A stretch of DNA of 64,000 bases from Desulfuromusa sp. (GCA_016744595.1 JADGEB010000001.1:146957-210956); one strand, 5' to 3'. Shown: positions 1 to 11,148, numbered from the stretch's first letter. Notes: generated by a model not told the origin, from the sequence alone. Made by a program: numbers and translations.

Positions 1-109
1 TTTGTCTTCACAACAACATCCTATGAGATGGACTTTCGCTGGTATTTTGTGATAATTGTCATTTTTTATTTCAAGGATTTTTACTTTTAAATCTTTTAAC
101 GGTGAGCCG

Positions 110-967
110 ATGCTGAAAAAAATTGGTATTTACGCAAAAAAAAATCATCCAGATGCTGAGCAGATTGCTTCTTCTATTTGTGAACGTTTCAAGCAGGAGC
201 AGATTGAGGTTTTGCTCGAAGATAGTTTGGCTGAGCAGATAGGGCAGGTGAATGGTTATGCTGAGGAAGAGATTCCAGAATTAGTCGACCTGATTATTGT
301 CCTTGGCGGTGATGGTACGCTGATTTCTGTTGCTCGTTTGGTTGGTGAGCAGAATGTTCCGATAGTTGGAGTCAATTTGGGTCGACTTGGTTTTTTAACC
401 GAAATTACCCGTGATGAACTACCGGAGATGCTGGAACGTTTGATTGCAGACGACTATCAAGTTTCTGATCGGATGATGCTTGATGCTTTTATCCACCGAA
501 ATGATAAGGTTGTTGGAAAATTCACTGTGCTCAATGATGTTGTTATTAACAAGGGGGCTTTGGCACGGATCATTGATATGGAAACCTATGTTGATGGGCG
601 CCACCTGACTAGTTATAAAGCTGATGGCTTGATTATTTCTACTCCTACCGGTTCAACCGGATATAATCTTGCGGCCGGGGGTCCGATTATCTATCCCAAC
701 ATTAATAGCTTGTTGATTACCCCTATTTGTCCGCATATGCTGACCAATCGCCCGATTATGGTTTGGAGTCGCTCAGTGATTGAGATTAAGGTAAATTTTG
801 AAGATGATGTCGTCTTTTTCACTGCTGATGGCCAGGTTGGACGGAAACTACTTCCGGGGGATCGGGTTGAAGTGCGCCGATCTGAACTACGTACCCGTCT
901 GGTGACTAGTCCAAATAAAGATTATTATGAAATATTGAGAACAAAATTGAATTGGGGTCAGCGTTGA
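110..967 (+). CDS. nadK: NAD kinase
   Basis: This is a cytoplasmic ATP-dependent NAD kinase, which makes NADP. The start is the ATG at 110, giving 285 residues with an N-terminus MLKKIGIYAKK typical of the family; an upstream in-frame start at 56 would only add a non-conserved leader. The GGDGT nucleotide-binding motif (LGGDGTLI) lies near residue 70, and the conserved TPTGSTGYNLAAGGP segment lies near residue 180. Length is normal for bacterial NadK. In many bacteria nadK sits next to recN, as it does here, so the two may be transcribed together across the 168-base gap. I am sure of the family. Confidence 0.96.
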   Translation: MLKKIGIYAKKNHPDAEQIASSICERFKQEQIEVLLEDSLAEQIGQVNGYAEEEIPELVDLIIVLGGDGTLISVARLVGEQNVPIVGVNLGRLGFLTEITRDELPEMLERLIADDYQVSDRMMLDAFIHRNDKVVGKFTVLNDVVINKGALARIIDMETYVDGRHLTSYKADGLIISTPTGSTGYNLAAGGPIIYPNINSLLITPICPHMLTNRPIMVWSRSVIEIKVNFEDDVVFFTADGQVGRKLLPGDRVEVRRSELRTRLVTSPNKDYYEILRTKLNWGQR

Positions 968-1135
968 TGACGTTGTAAAAAACTTCGATCTCTGGTGTTG
1001 CTGGAAATATTTAGGATCTTGACCTGCTTATTTATGTCTTCGTTGAAATTTACTGCACTTAGGAAATCGAATTTTTTGTTTAGCCACATTATAAACTTTG
1101 CGGGTGTATTAATCTCAGGTTGGTGATTGAAGAGA

Positions 1136-2809
1136 ATGTTGACAGACCTCATCATTAAAAATTTTGCCATTATTGAAAACTTGCACGTCACTTTCGGGTC
1201 GGGTTTTAATGTATTGACCGGAGAAACAGGTGCAGGTAAGTCGATCATTATTGATGCTGTCAATCTTCTCCTCGGAGGTCGGGCACGTGGTGAAATCATC
1301 AGAACCGGAGAAGGTGAAGCATCGGTCGAAGCGATTTTTGATCTCAGTGAAGAACATCTATTGGGGCAGAAACTTATCGATGCCGGGTTGAGAAATGGTG
1401 ATGAGTTACTGGTGCGTCGGATCATTGCTCGCTCGGAGAAAAACCGGATTTTTATTAATGGTTCTACTGTTACATTGACGCAATTACGTGAATTGATAAG
1501 TGGTCTGGTTAACATATATGGTCAACATGAACACCAAAACCTGCAACGCACCGAAACTCACTTGGAGGTGCTGGACTCTTTTGCCGGGTTGCATGTATCT
1601 TTAGCGACTTACCGTTCTGCTTTTGTTGCATACCAACAATTGCAAAAGGATCTGAATGGTTTGAATCTGGCGGAACGTGAGCGGAAACAGCGACTTGATA
1701 TGCTTGCTTTTCAGCAGCACGAATTACAGAATGCTCAGTTGAAACTTGGTGAGGATGAAGAGTTGGAGCGGGAGCGTTCCATCTTGCAGCACGCTGAAAA
1801 GCTGACATTGGCAACGGTGGGTGGCTATGAGAGTCTCTATGCTGGCCAACAGGCAGTTTGTGAAAAGGTTTCTGCTGTGGCCAGCCAACTTGAATCTTTG
1901 CAGCAAATTGACCCTCATCTTGGTTCGTTGGCGAAATCGTTGCAATCTAATCTTTATAGTCTGGAAGATATTGCTTCAGAATTACGTAGTTACTCTGAGG
2001 GGTTAGATTTCGAGCCGCAACGGCAACAACAAGTTGAGGATCGTCTTGCATTATTGGCTACCTTAAAAGGAAAATATGCTCCGACGGTTATTGAATTGCT
2101 TGAGTATCTTGAACGAGTGACTGTTGAACTCAATGGGTTAAGTGACGTTGAAGGTCAACGCGAGAAACTTTGTCAGCGATTGTTGGTACAAAAAAGGCTG
2201 CTTGTTGACTCCGGTAAAATACTTAGTCGTCAACGTGAAGAAGCTGCAACTAAACTTGCTGATATTGTGCAGCGGGAGCTGTCTGATTTGGCGATGGCAA
2301 AAGCCGATTTTACCATTCGTCTGATTGCATTGGCTGAACCATCGGTAGATGGTTTTGAAAGTGGTGAATTTTACTTGGCTGCTAATCCGGGAGAAGAAGC
2401 ACAACCTTTGGCTAAAATAGCTTCGGGAGGAGAATTGTCACGGATTATGCTTGCTTTAAAGCGCAGTGTTCCTGACGGAGACGGTGTCCAGACTCTGATT
2501 TTTGATGAAGTAGATGCTGGAATAGGTGGTGAGGCGGCTACAGCTGTTGGTGAAAAAATCAGTCGTTTGGGAAAAGATCGTCAAGTGCTCTGTGTGACCC
2601 ATTTGCCACAGGTTGCAGCCTTTGCTGATCATCAATATTTGGTTGCAAAGGCAGAGAGCAAGGGCCGCACAATGACCAAACTAAATTTATTAGGTCCTGA
2701 TGCTAGAATTACTGAAATGGCACGGATGCTTGGTGGTTCTCAGGTCGGGGAGCAGACACTAGGGCATGCTCGCGAGTTGATTGAAAGTTCCAGAGCTCTT
2801 GTAAGCTAA
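1136..2809 (+). CDS. recN: DNA repair protein RecN
   Basis: RecN is an SMC-like ATPase that acts in double-strand break repair. The protein is 557 residues from the ATG at 1136, whose N-terminus MLTDLIIKNFAIIE is the usual RecN beginning; an ATG nine bases upstream is also in frame. The Walker A motif GETGAGKS is near residue 35, the ABC signature SGGELSR near 430 and Walker B LIFDEVDAGIGG near 460. A long Gln/Glu-rich coiled coil lies between them. The conserved VTHLPQVAAFAD follows Walker B. Nothing is missing. It lies directly after nadK. Confidence 0.96.
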   Translation: MLTDLIIKNFAIIENLHVTFGSGFNVLTGETGAGKSIIIDAVNLLLGGRARGEIIRTGEGEASVEAIFDLSEEHLLGQKLIDAGLRNGDELLVRRIIARSEKNRIFINGSTVTLTQLRELISGLVNIYGQHEHQNLQRTETHLEVLDSFAGLHVSLATYRSAFVAYQQLQKDLNGLNLAERERKQRLDMLAFQQHELQNAQLKLGEDEELERERSILQHAEKLTLATVGGYESLYAGQQAVCEKVSAVASQLESLQQIDPHLGSLAKSLQSNLYSLEDIASELRSYSEGLDFEPQRQQQVEDRLALLATLKGKYAPTVIELLEYLERVTVELNGLSDVEGQREKLCQRLLVQKRLLVDSGKILSRQREEAATKLADIVQRELSDLAMAKADFTIRLIALAEPSVDGFESGEFYLAANPGEEAQPLAKIASGGELSRIMLALKRSVPDGDGVQTLIFDEVDAGIGGEAATAVGEKISRLGKDRQVLCVTHLPQVAAFADHQYLVAKAESKGRTMTKLNLLGPDARITEMARMLGGSQVGEQTLGHARELIESSRALVS

Positions 2810-2965
2810 ATCTCCTTGAACGGGCTAAATTTGTATTGATAATTAATTATTGGAATTATTTTATAAATATGTTATTAGTAGTTATTCATGATGTATCGCA
2901 GGATTTTGTGAAACTGTGGATTTCGGCTAGTCATTCGGAAAACAGAAGTATAGCAATTTGTTGAC

Positions 2966-3853
2966 ATGAATTTATTTGGAGTTATTTTGGCTAAACGTTT
3001 CTCAGTCATATTCTTCCCGGAAGGTGATAGCAGGGTGCGGCGTGTTCGTATTCAGAGTGGAATTATTAAGTTTGCGCTCTGTTGTGGCTTGATCTTTGTG
3101 GGGTTATTTGCTTTTTTTGCTTACAGTTATTTTAATTTTACGGTTGATCATGATGAATTACGGCGGCTCCGGGTTGAAACCAGTCAGCAGCGGCAGACTT
3201 TACGACATCTCGTTGCCGATTTAGAAGGACTTCACCTGCAGATGAACACTCTCGCAGGAACTGAAGCACGCGTTCGACAGCTGGCTAATCTTGAAATAGT
3301 CCCACAAGGGATCCCGGTTGCTATCGGGGGGTTACCGGAAGCAGGATCGACAGACCTAGTTGGTGGAATACAACGTCAGATCAATAAGCTTCAAGTTGAG
3401 ATTGAGCTACGTCGTCAAAGTCAAGAAAATGTGCGTAACTTGCTCAATGACCATGTTTCCCTTAGTCGGGCGACTCCAAAAGGGTGGCCAACCAAAGGTT
3501 GGCTAACCTCATATTTTGGCATGCGAAAATCACCTTTTACTGGAAGGCGGGTTATGCATGAGGGCCTGGATATTGCTGCAAATACGGGGACCCCAGTTGT
3601 CGCAACAGCTGATGGAATTGTGGTGCGTGCCAACTATTCACCGGATTATGGTAAAATGGTCGTTGTTGATCATGGTTACGGCTATCGCACTATTTTTGGT
3701 CATAATTCGAAAATTCTTGTTAAATCTGGCCAACGTATAAAGCGTGGTGATACTATTGCTAAGGTTGGTAATACCGGCCAGTCAACGGGGTCGCACCTGC
3801 ATTATGAATTACGTTTAAACGGGGTTCCGATTGACCCGCGGAAAACCCTTTGA
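2966..3853 (+). CDS. M23 family (LytM-type) metallopeptidase, membrane anchored
   Basis: This is a 295-residue peptidoglycan endopeptidase or an endopeptidase-like scaffold. One membrane segment (about residues 32-52, FALCCGLIFVGLFAFFAYS) is preceded by a basic cytoplasmic stretch. A coiled-coil region follows (about 60-150). The C-terminal M23 domain has the zinc-binding HEGLDIA and the active-site HLHYELR, so both key histidine motifs are present and it is probably catalytic. In related genomes such a gene is often found just upstream of secA, as here. It differs from EnvC or NlpD by having a transmembrane anchor and no LysM domain. Confidence 0.88.
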   Translation: MNLFGVILAKRFSVIFFPEGDSRVRRVRIQSGIIKFALCCGLIFVGLFAFFAYSYFNFTVDHDELRRLRVETSQQRQTLRHLVADLEGLHLQMNTLAGTEARVRQLANLEIVPQGIPVAIGGLPEAGSTDLVGGIQRQINKLQVEIELRRQSQENVRNLLNDHVSLSRATPKGWPTKGWLTSYFGMRKSPFTGRRVMHEGLDIAANTGTPVVATADGIVVRANYSPDYGKMVVVDHGYGYRTIFGHNSKILVKSGQRIKRGDTIAKVGNTGQSTGSHLHYELRLNGVPIDPRKTL

Positions 3854-4221
3854 TTCTCTAGTTGTTTCTTTGTTGATCTCTTCTGTCTGGAATTTTTTCT
3901 TGTCCTAATTATCCCCTGCCACGATGCTACAACTTCTGATAATTCCAACGTTTTGCCACTTCTTAAATGCTTGTGAGTGTTTCTCGCCCTGTGCTACTAT
4001 GCCGTCCATTGTTTATGGTGGCACTAAAAAGTCTACCTTGTCGCGTTTAGTGTTTTTTGAGGATTTCGGCTTATAATTTTTATAAAGCCTTTGTCTCTGA
4101 AACCTCTTTGTTCTGAGGGGCAAGTTTTTGGTTTGGCCATCTATTTTCTATCTCACTTTTTACTTAATTATATTTACCCTTTTTGTAATTCAATCGAGGG
4201 ATTCTGGAGTGCTATTCAGTA
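3854..4221 (+). promoter_or_regulatory. Long leader region and candidate promoter of secA
   Basis: This 368-base stretch holds no credible gene. A plausible sigma-70 promoter reads TTGTGA (3971-3976), an 18-base spacer and TACTAT (3995-4000). That would give a secA leader of about 215 bases. Two short hairpins lie in the leader: GGCTTATA pairing with TATAAAGCC (4068-4089, one bulged base) and CCTC with GAGG (4103-4118). I see no SecM-like peptide. A regulatory role for the hairpins is a guess. Confidence 0.4.
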
Positions 4222-6912
4222 ATGATTGGTAAATTAATAAAAAAAGTTGTCGGCAGTAAAAATGATCGTGACCTAAAAAAGATGCAGCCGTTGGTTGAAC
4301 AGATTAATTCTCTTGAACCCAGTTTTGAAGCTCTGAATGATGAGCAATTACAAGCCAAAACAAATGAATTTCGCCAACGTTTAGCTAATGATGAAAGTTT
4401 GGAGAAGCTGCTTCCCGAAGCTTTTTCGGTCGTACGCGAGGCAAGTAAAAGGGTTCTTGGTTTGCGGCCATTTGACGTCCAGTTAATTGGTGGAATGGTT
4501 CTCAATGCCGGTAAGATTGCAGAGATGAAGACTGGTGAGGGGAAGACCCTGATGGCAACTTTACCGATCTATCTCAATGCTTTGAGTGGCAAGGGGGTTC
4601 ATGTTGTTACTGTAAACGATTATCTTGCTAAGCGTGATGCTGAATGGATGGGGCAGATTTATCAGTTTCTCGGCTTGACAGTCGATTGTATTGTTCACGG
4701 ATTGAGCGATGTGCAGCGCAAAGCAGCTTATGCAGCAGATATCACTTATGGAACAAACAACGAGTTCGGCTTCGATTATTTACGAGACAATATGAAGTTT
4801 GATCTGGAGGATTATGTTCAGCGCGATCTTCACTATGCGATTGTTGATGAAGTTGATTCTATTCTGATTGATGAGGCCAGGACTCCACTGATTATCTCTG
4901 GTCCAAGTGAGTCTTCTAGTGAACTTTATTACCGGGTTGACCGGATTATTCCTGGGCTGAAAAAAGGGGAAGTGATTGAAGAACGAGATGGAAAAATTGG
5001 CCAGGCGACAAAAAAACATACCGGTGAGTTTACCGTCGATGAAAAGGCAAAATCAGCTGCTTTGACCGAGGCTGGGGTGGCCAGAGTAGAAAAGTTGCTT
5101 AACGTTGATAACTTGTATGAATCACAAAATATTGAGCTATTGCACCATGTTAATCAAGCATTAAAAGCCCATGCTTTGTTTAAACGAGATGTTGATTACG
5201 TTGTTCAAGATGGTGAGGTCCAGATCGTCGACGAGTTTACTGGTCGATTGATGCCTGGACGGCGCTGGAGCGACGGTTTGCATCAGGCAGTTGAAGCAAA
5301 AGAGGGTGTGAAGATTGCCAGTGAGAATCAAACCCTGGCGACGATTACCTTTCAGAATTACTTCCGCATGTATAAAAAACTGGCAGGAATGACTGGTACC
5401 GCGGAGACTGAAGCTGTCGAATTTAATGAAATTTACAGGTTGGATGCTGTTGTTATTCCGACCAATCGGGCAATGCTTCGTAACGATAAAGCCGATGTTA
5501 TCTATAAGACAGAAAAAGAAAAATTTCTGGCTGTCATTGAAGATATTGTCGAATGTCACAAGAACGGACAGCCTGTTTTGGTTGGAACGATTACTATCGA
5601 TAAGTCTGAGCTTCTATCAGGTTTACTTAAGAAACGGGGCGTTCCCCACAATGTTCTTAATGCCAAGCAACACGAGCGTGAAGCCTATATCGTCGCCCAG
5701 GCCGGGAGTAAGGGGTCGGTGACGATTGCTACAAACATGGCAGGCCGTGGTACTGATATTGTTCTTGGTGGCAATCCGGAAATGATGGCACGAGCGGAAG
5801 CCGCTAGCGCAGAGGACCCTGAAGCTCGCTTCAATGAACTCCTTCCCGGTTATATTGAGCGTTGCAAAGTTGAGCGGGAGGATGTCCTTGAGGCCGGGGG
5901 GCTCTATATTCTTGGAACTGAACGGCACGAATCACGGCGCATTGATAACCAGTTACGTGGCCGTTCCGGTCGCCAGGGAGATCCGGGCAAAAGCCATTTT
6001 TATCTCAGCCTTGAAGATGATCTGTTGCGTATATTTGGTTCGCAACGTGTTGCATTTATAATGGATAAATTGAAAATTCCTGAAGGTGAGCCGATCGAAC
6101 ATGGGATTATCAGTAAGGCCATAGAAAATGCTCAAAAAAAGGTAGAGGCGCACAACTTTGATATTCGTAAGCATCTCATTGAGTATGATGATGTTATGAA
6201 CCGGCAACGAGATGTTATCTACACCCAGCGACGTGAAGTATTGGGTGGGGAACAACTTCAGGAAACTTTTCAGGGGATTATCAGCGATACAGTAGCAGAT
6301 ATGGTCGGGGTGTTCTGCCCTGACAAAAGTTCATCTGCTGACTGGGATTGGACGCGTTTGACTGATGATTATTTGAACCAGTTTAATCTTTCTCCAGATC
6401 TGAGCTCTTTGGAGGACACTAAAATTAAGAATGATGAGGTGGAAACTCTGCTGAAAGATCAGGCAATTTTCCGTCTTCAGGAAAAAGAGTCAGAATTTAC
6501 AACGCCGGTTATGGAACAGTTGATGCGTATTTTATTGCTGCAGACAATTGATACCCAGTGGAAAGACCACTTGCTTTCGGTTGATCATCTTAAAGAAGGG
6601 ATAGGTCTCCGCGGTTACGGTCAGAAGAATCCTAAAGAAGAATATAAGCGTGAAGCCTACAGTTTGTTTATGGAGATGATGGGGCGAGTGCGCGAGGAAG
6701 TCCTGCAGAAAATTTTCCGCATCCAGCTGGCACGGGAAGAAGATGTAGAACAAATGGAAGCACAGCAACGCCAGCAGAAAATATCGATGAACCGGGTTGA
6801 TGGAGAAGATCAAGCAAAAAAACCAACAACCAGAGAGGAAGATAAGGTTGGCCGAAATGACCCCTGTCCTTGTGGTAGTGGGAAAAAGTATAAGAAATGT
6901 TGTGGACAATAG
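4222..6912 (+). CDS. secA: Preprotein translocase ATPase SecA
   Basis: SecA is the motor ATPase that drives proteins through SecYEG. The protein has 896 residues, the usual length. Walker [12 protein letters not shown] lies near residue 105 and the [15 protein letters not shown] block near 210. The [15 protein letters not shown] segment and MTGTAETE are present, as is the second-half motif [14 protein letters not shown]. The C-terminus carries the zinc-binding SEC-C tail [16 protein letters not shown], which contacts SecB and lipids. The start is the ATG at 4222 with [17 protein letters not shown], a standard SecA beginning. No abnormality is visible. Confidence 0.98.
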   Translation: MIGKLIKKVVGSKNDRDLKKMQPLVEQINSLEPSFEALNDEQLQAKTNEFRQRLANDESLEKLLPEAFSVVREASKRVLGLRPFDVQLIGGMVLNAGKIAEMKTGEGKTLMATLPIYLNALSGKGVHVVTVNDYLAKRDAEWMGQIYQFLGLTVDCIVHGLSDVQRKAAYAADITYGTNNEFGFDYLRDNMKFDLEDYVQRDLHYAIVDEVDSILIDEARTPLIISGPSESSSELYYRVDRIIPGLKKGEVIEERDGKIGQATKKHTGEFTVDEKAKSAALTEAGVARVEKLLNVDNLYESQNIELLHHVNQALKAHALFKRDVDYVVQDGEVQIVDEFTGRLMPGRRWSDGLHQAVEAKEGVKIASENQTLATITFQNYFRMYKKLAGMTGTAETEAVEFNEIYRLDAVVIPTNRAMLRNDKADVIYKTEKEKFLAVIEDIVECHKNGQPVLVGTITIDKSELLSGLLKKRGVPHNVLNAKQHEREAYIVAQAGSKGSVTIATNMAGRGTDIVLGGNPEMMARAEAASAEDPEARFNELLPGYIERCKVEREDVLEAGGLYILGTERHESRRIDNQLRGRSGRQGDPGKSHFYLSLEDDLLRIFGSQRVAFIMDKLKIPEGEPIEHGIISKAIENAQKKVEAHNFDIRKHLIEYDDVMNRQRDVIYTQRREVLGGEQLQETFQGIISDTVADMVGVFCPDKSSSADWDWTRLTDDYLNQFNLSPDLSSLEDTKIKNDEVETLLKDQAIFRLQEKESEFTTPVMEQLMRILLLQTIDTQWKDHLLSVDHLKEGIGLRGYGQKNPKEEYKREAYSLFMEMMGRVREEVLQKIFRIQLAREEDVEQMEAQQRQQKISMNRVDGEDQAKKPTTREEDKVGRNDPCPCGSGKKYKKCCGQ

Positions 6913-6947
6913 AATAATGATTTTACCAGACACTATGGGCTGATCTG

Positions 6948-8642
6948 ATGGCAGGACAACAACCAAATCCGGCGATTTTGCTGATTGATGATGTACCGTT
7001 AATTCTGGATTTACTAGAAGATATTCTGGAGAGTCTAGATTGTCCGATACTGCGTTCTGAGTCTGGTCTTGGCATCACTCGAATGCTTGACCTAGAAAAT
7101 GTCGCAGTGGTTTTTTGTGATGTTTCTCTGCCGGATATTAATGGCGTCAACGTATTACAGATGATTAAGCAGCACACTCCAGAGATTCAGGTGATCATGA
7201 TCTCCGGGCAACAGGATTTTGATGTTGCTCGCCAGGTGTTGCGGGAACGGGCTCTCGATTATCTGGTTAAACCATTTTCTCAGGAGGAAGTTCTACGGGT
7301 CGCCAAGCAAGGCCTCAGCAGCTATTTTCAAGCAGTTCATCAAAATGAGGCACGGCTTGAGGCACAACGCCGGATGGCTGATCTCATCTTACTCAAAAAG
7401 GTTGGGGAAACTGCAAGTTCAGGAAATGATCTACAAGAGCTGTTTGATCAAATACTCGATTCAATTGTCCATTCTGTCGGGGTTGGAGTTGCCTCTCTGA
7501 TGCTCCTTAAGGATGATGGTCTTCTACACATTGCTTCTGCTCACGGGTTGTCTCAAGATATCGCCGGCTCTGTTCGTGTTGCTGCTGGTGAGGGGATTTC
7601 TGGCCATGTTATGGCAACGGGCGAGCCGGTTCTGGTTCCGAATATTGATCAGGACAGCCGGTTTAAAAGTCTTGATGGTGGGCAGCGTTATAAAAATCAG
7701 TCGTTACTTTCGGTACCGATTTATGTCCGTGATGAGATGGTTGGGGTTATCAACGTCAATAATAAAATATCTGGGTATCCCTTTGACCTGGAAGACCAGA
7801 ACCTTCTGGTTGCCATTGCAAATCAAGTTTCTCTGGCAATGGAAAACTTTGAACTAGTAAATAATCTGCGCCAGCAAACCTTGGTTCTTGAACACACAAA
7901 TGAAGATCTTGTCCGAGTGAACAGAGCTCGAACCCGACTGGTCTGTAATCTTTCCCATGAACTGAAAACGCCGTTAACTTCAATTATGGGCTACATTGAC
8001 CTGTCACTTTCTTTTTTCAATAAATTGTCGGAAGAAGAGATCAAGGACAATTTACTTCAGGTTCATGGTGAGGGAAAGCGTCTGGAGAAGTTGATCACTG
8101 GTATGTTGAGGTTGTTCTCCATTGAATCGGAGCGTGAGGTCTGGCGCTGGAAGTCTTTTGGTGTCCCCTGGTCGATCGCTGACGCTTTTCAGTATTATAG
8201 CTCCAAAATGGGCGAGCGTGAGTTGGTGACTGAAATTGATATCCAGGAGGACCTGCCTGAAATTTATGGTGACCAGGAAAAGTTTGGTATGGCTTTCAAT
8301 TCTCTGATTGATAATGCTGTAAAATTTAACCGGAATGGTGGACTGGTACGGATTAAAGCAGAGGTACGTGCGTTTGAAAGCCTTGATTATATTTACCTGC
8401 AAGTCTTTAACCAGGGGCAGACTGTTCCGCCAAGAGCTCATGAGACAATCTTTGATTCTTATACCCAGCTTGGAGATATTGATACTGAAAAGCCCCACGG
8501 AGTAGGGATCGGGTTGGCACTGGTTAAAGTTGTTGTTGATCGGATGAAGGGGGACATTTTCCTCGAAGAATTGTCTGAAGAGGGAACCTGCTTTGGTTTG
8601 ATGCTGCCGACTGAGAAGACCTATAATCTGTTAAAGAACTGA
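6948..8642 (+). CDS. Hybrid sensor: receiver, GAF and histidine kinase
   Basis: This 564-residue soluble signalling protein has a receiver domain (about 10-125, with FCDVSLPDING holding the likely phospho-acceptor Asp), then a GAF domain (about 165-300), a HisKA H-box NLSHELKTPLTS near 335 and a HATPase domain with N-box DNAVKFN. The G1 box is degenerate: where DxGxG is expected the sequence reads FNQGQTV, while the G2-like GVGIGLALVK is kept. Kinase activity could therefore be altered. It follows secA by 35 bases and may be read through from it. There are no membrane segments, so it senses a cytoplasmic signal through GAF. The signal is unknown. Confidence 0.85.
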   Translation: MAGQQPNPAILLIDDVPLILDLLEDILESLDCPILRSESGLGITRMLDLENVAVVFCDVSLPDINGVNVLQMIKQHTPEIQVIMISGQQDFDVARQVLRERALDYLVKPFSQEEVLRVAKQGLSSYFQAVHQNEARLEAQRRMADLILLKKVGETASSGNDLQELFDQILDSIVHSVGVGVASLMLLKDDGLLHIASAHGLSQDIAGSVRVAAGEGISGHVMATGEPVLVPNIDQDSRFKSLDGGQRYKNQSLLSVPIYVRDEMVGVINVNNKISGYPFDLEDQNLLVAIANQVSLAMENFELVNNLRQQTLVLEHTNEDLVRVNRARTRLVCNLSHELKTPLTSIMGYIDLSLSFFNKLSEEEIKDNLLQVHGEGKRLEKLITGMLRLFSIESEREVWRWKSFGVPWSIADAFQYYSSKMGERELVTEIDIQEDLPEIYGDQEKFGMAFNSLIDNAVKFNRNGGLVRIKAEVRAFESLDYIYLQVFNQGQTVPPRAHETIFDSYTQLGDIDTEKPHGVGIGLALVKVVVDRMKGDIFLEELSEEGTCFGLMLPTEKTYNLLKN

Positions 8643-8736
8643 TGATTTAGTATCGATCCGTGCCGTGAAATATCTACCCGATGCCGGATAAAATTCTTGT
8701 TTAGCCCTTCACTGTTTTTTTGAGAGACTATCTATT

Positions 8737-9927
8737 ATGAATAATTATGATATTCCTGCTGGGTTCCGTTTTTCAGGAGTGGCAAGTGGGATCAAAAAAT
8801 CTGGAAAACTTGATCTGGGTCTGATAGTTTCTGACCAACCGGCTGCCTGTGCTGGTGTTTTTACCCGTAATCAGGTGGTTGCGGCTCCGTTGCTGTTAAC
8901 CAAACCTAGGGTTGCCAAAGGGAAGTGTCAGGCTATTTTGGTCAACAGTGGGAATGCAAATGCTTGTACCGGTTCTGCAGGGCTGGAGATTGCTGAAGCT
9001 AGCCTCAACTTACTTTCCAGGGAGTTGCAGGTACCGGGTAATCTAATCTCAGTTGCTTCAACTGGAGTGATTGGTGAACAGTTGCCATTTGAGCCTTTTA
9101 TTGCCGGGATTCCACAGCTTGTCAAGAAGATGTCTGTTGATCAGTTTTCAATCGTCGCTGAGGCAATGATGACGACAGATGCTTTTTCCAAGGTTGCATC
9201 AGCAACTGAAGGAGGTGAGCAAAACTACAAAATTCTGGGGCTTGCAAAAGGGGCGGGGATGATTCATCCCAATATGGCAACCATGCTTGGCTTTATTCTC
9301 ACTGATGCACAAGTTAATCCAGAGTTACTCAAATCCATGTTGCAACAAGCAGTTGGTAAAAGTTTCAATTCTATTACTGTGGATGGTGATACGTCCACCA
9401 ACGATATGGTTTTGCTGCTTGCTAACGGAGCAGCCGATTCTGCCATGATTGAACCCGATACTCACGAAGCTGAAATATTCAGTCAGCATCTCGATCGTGT
9501 GCTTCTCGATCTTGCAAAAATGATTGTACGCGATGGAGAAGGTGCGACGAAGTTAGTTCAAGTCAGGGTTGTTGGAGCTGAAAGTGAGGAATCAGCACGG
9601 ATTGCAGCACGTTCAGTTGCAACCTCGGCTCTGGTGAAGACCGCATTTTTTGGTGAGGATGCCAACTGGGGACGAATTATTGCTGCAGTTGGTTACTCTG
9701 GTATAGATATTGACCCGGATAGAATTGATATCAGCTTCAATCAGGTTCCTGTGGCTATAAACGGTTTGGCTGTTGGAGGTGAACAAGAAGCCAAAGCAAC
9801 CAAGGTGCTGCAATTGGATGAATTTGTTGTGACTATCAATCTACATCAAGGCAGTGCTGAATCTAGTTATTATACCTCTGATCTCAGCTATGAGTATATC
9901 AAGATCAATGCTGATTATCGAACCTGA
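8737..9927 (+). CDS. argJ: Bifunctional glutamate N-acetyltransferase/N-acetylglutamate synthase
   Basis: ArgJ recycles the acetyl group from N-acetylornithine to glutamate in arginine biosynthesis. The 396-residue length is typical. The precursor self-cleaves before the Thr in HPNMATMLGF (near residue 183) to give alpha and beta chains, and this Thr is present. The VNSGNANACTG and TSTNDMVLLLANG segments are family hallmarks. No other arg gene is adjacent. The next gene, deoB, starts 41 bases later. Confidence 0.96.
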   Translation: MNNYDIPAGFRFSGVASGIKKSGKLDLGLIVSDQPAACAGVFTRNQVVAAPLLLTKPRVAKGKCQAILVNSGNANACTGSAGLEIAEASLNLLSRELQVPGNLISVASTGVIGEQLPFEPFIAGIPQLVKKMSVDQFSIVAEAMMTTDAFSKVASATEGGEQNYKILGLAKGAGMIHPNMATMLGFILTDAQVNPELLKSMLQQAVGKSFNSITVDGDTSTNDMVLLLANGAADSAMIEPDTHEAEIFSQHLDRVLLDLAKMIVRDGEGATKLVQVRVVGAESEESARIAARSVATSALVKTAFFGEDANWGRIIAAVGYSGIDIDPDRIDISFNQVPVAINGLAVGGEQEAKATKVLQLDEFVVTINLHQGSAESSYYTSDLSYEYIKINADYRT

Positions 9928-9968
9928 TCAATTCAATTTTTTTGAGAGTACGGCATAAATTTGAAATT

Positions 9969-11141
9969 ATGTTTAAACGAATTATTTTAATTGTATTGGA
10001 TGGAGTAGGTATTGGTGCTTTGCCTGATGCCGGTAAATATGGTGATCAAGGAGCAGCAACTCTACAGCATGTTGCACAAGCGGTTGGTGGTTTATATCTG
10101 CCACATCTTGAGCAGCTTGGGTTGGGGCATATTGAGCCAGTTGAGGGAGTAGCAAGGGTTTCAAAACCACTTGGGTGTTGGGGGAAAATGGCTGAGAAGA
10201 GCCCTGGGAAGGATTCTGTTACTGGTCATTGGGAGTTGGCTGGAGTGGTTCTGGAACATCCTTTTGCAACGTTTCCCCACGGATTTCCCGAAGAAATTGT
10301 TGATGCTTTTATTGCTGAAACTGGACTCAAACCACTAGGAAATATTGCTGCTAGTGGTACTGATATTCTCAACAGTATGGGTGAAAAGCACCTGCAAACT
10401 GGCCGACCGATTATTTATACTAGCAGTGACTCTGTATTTCAGATAGCTGCTCACGAAGATGTTATCCCCCCTGACGAACTTTATATTATCTGCCGTCAGA
10501 CAGAAAAAATTCTTAGTGCTCACAATGTTTGCCGGGTTATTGCTCGCCCATTTAGGGGAACCAGTGCAAACGATTTTTATCGTACCTCTGGGCGTCATGA
10601 TTTCTCCCGCAAGCCATTAAGTAAAACGGTGCTGGAGCTGTTGCAGCAGCAGTGTTTATCCACCTGTGGCATTGGGAAGATCAAGGATCTGTTTGCCGGA
10701 GAGGGGCTTTCCGATTCTTTGTCAACAAGCAGTAATCTAGATGGTATGAATAAATCCCTGCAGGCTTTGGATAAAATAAATAGGGGCATGATCATGACCA
10801 ATCTGGTAGATTTTGATATGCTGTATGGACATCGTTTAGATAGCGTGGGTTTTGCTGAGGCATTAGAAGAGTTTGATCGATGGTTACCAAAGATGTTGGG
10901 AAAAATGTCTTCTGATGATTTATTAATCATTACTGCGGATCATGGCTGTGATCCGACAACCAAGGGAACTGATCATAGCCGAGAATATGTGCCATTGCTG
11001 CTCTCATCTCAATCTATTGCAAATCCGGTTAACTTGGGTATGCGTCGTTCTTTTGCTGATGTTGGAGCGACTGTAGCGGATAATTTCCAAATTTCTTTAC
11101 AAACTGGTCAAAGTTTTCTTTCTGAACTCATGCCTACATAA
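9969..11141 (+). CDS. deoB: Phosphopentomutase
   Basis: DeoB interconverts ribose or deoxyribose 1-phosphate and 5-phosphate in nucleoside salvage. The start is the ATG at 9969 (MFKRIILIVLDGVGIGA), giving 390 residues; an upstream alternative would add nine non-conserved residues. Metal-binding residues of the alkaline phosphatase superfamily are visible in LIVLDGVGIG and in ITADHGCDPT. The active-site Thr falls in DSVTGHWE. No nucleoside phosphorylase or deoxyribose aldolase gene is nearby. Confidence 0.96.
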   Translation: MFKRIILIVLDGVGIGALPDAGKYGDQGAATLQHVAQAVGGLYLPHLEQLGLGHIEPVEGVARVSKPLGCWGKMAEKSPGKDSVTGHWELAGVVLEHPFATFPHGFPEEIVDAFIAETGLKPLGNIAASGTDILNSMGEKHLQTGRPIIYTSSDSVFQIAAHEDVIPPDELYIICRQTEKILSAHNVCRVIARPFRGTSANDFYRTSGRHDFSRKPLSKTVLELLQQQCLSTCGIGKIKDLFAGEGLSDSLSTSSNLDGMNKSLQALDKINRGMIMTNLVDFDMLYGHRLDSVGFAEALEEFDRWLPKMLGKMSSDDLLIITADHGCDPTTKGTDHSREYVPLLLSSQSIANPVNLGMRRSFADVGATVADNFQISLQTGQSFLSELMPT

Positions 11142-11148
11142 GGGGGTA

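Noticed and set aside
1..109. Possible upstream gene end or leader before nadK
   Set aside because: The stretch is AT-rich and too short to assign; the in-frame start at 56 adds nothing conserved.
4068..4118. Riboswitch or SecM-like control in the secA leader
   Set aside because: The hairpins are short and no arrest peptide or known riboswitch core is visible.
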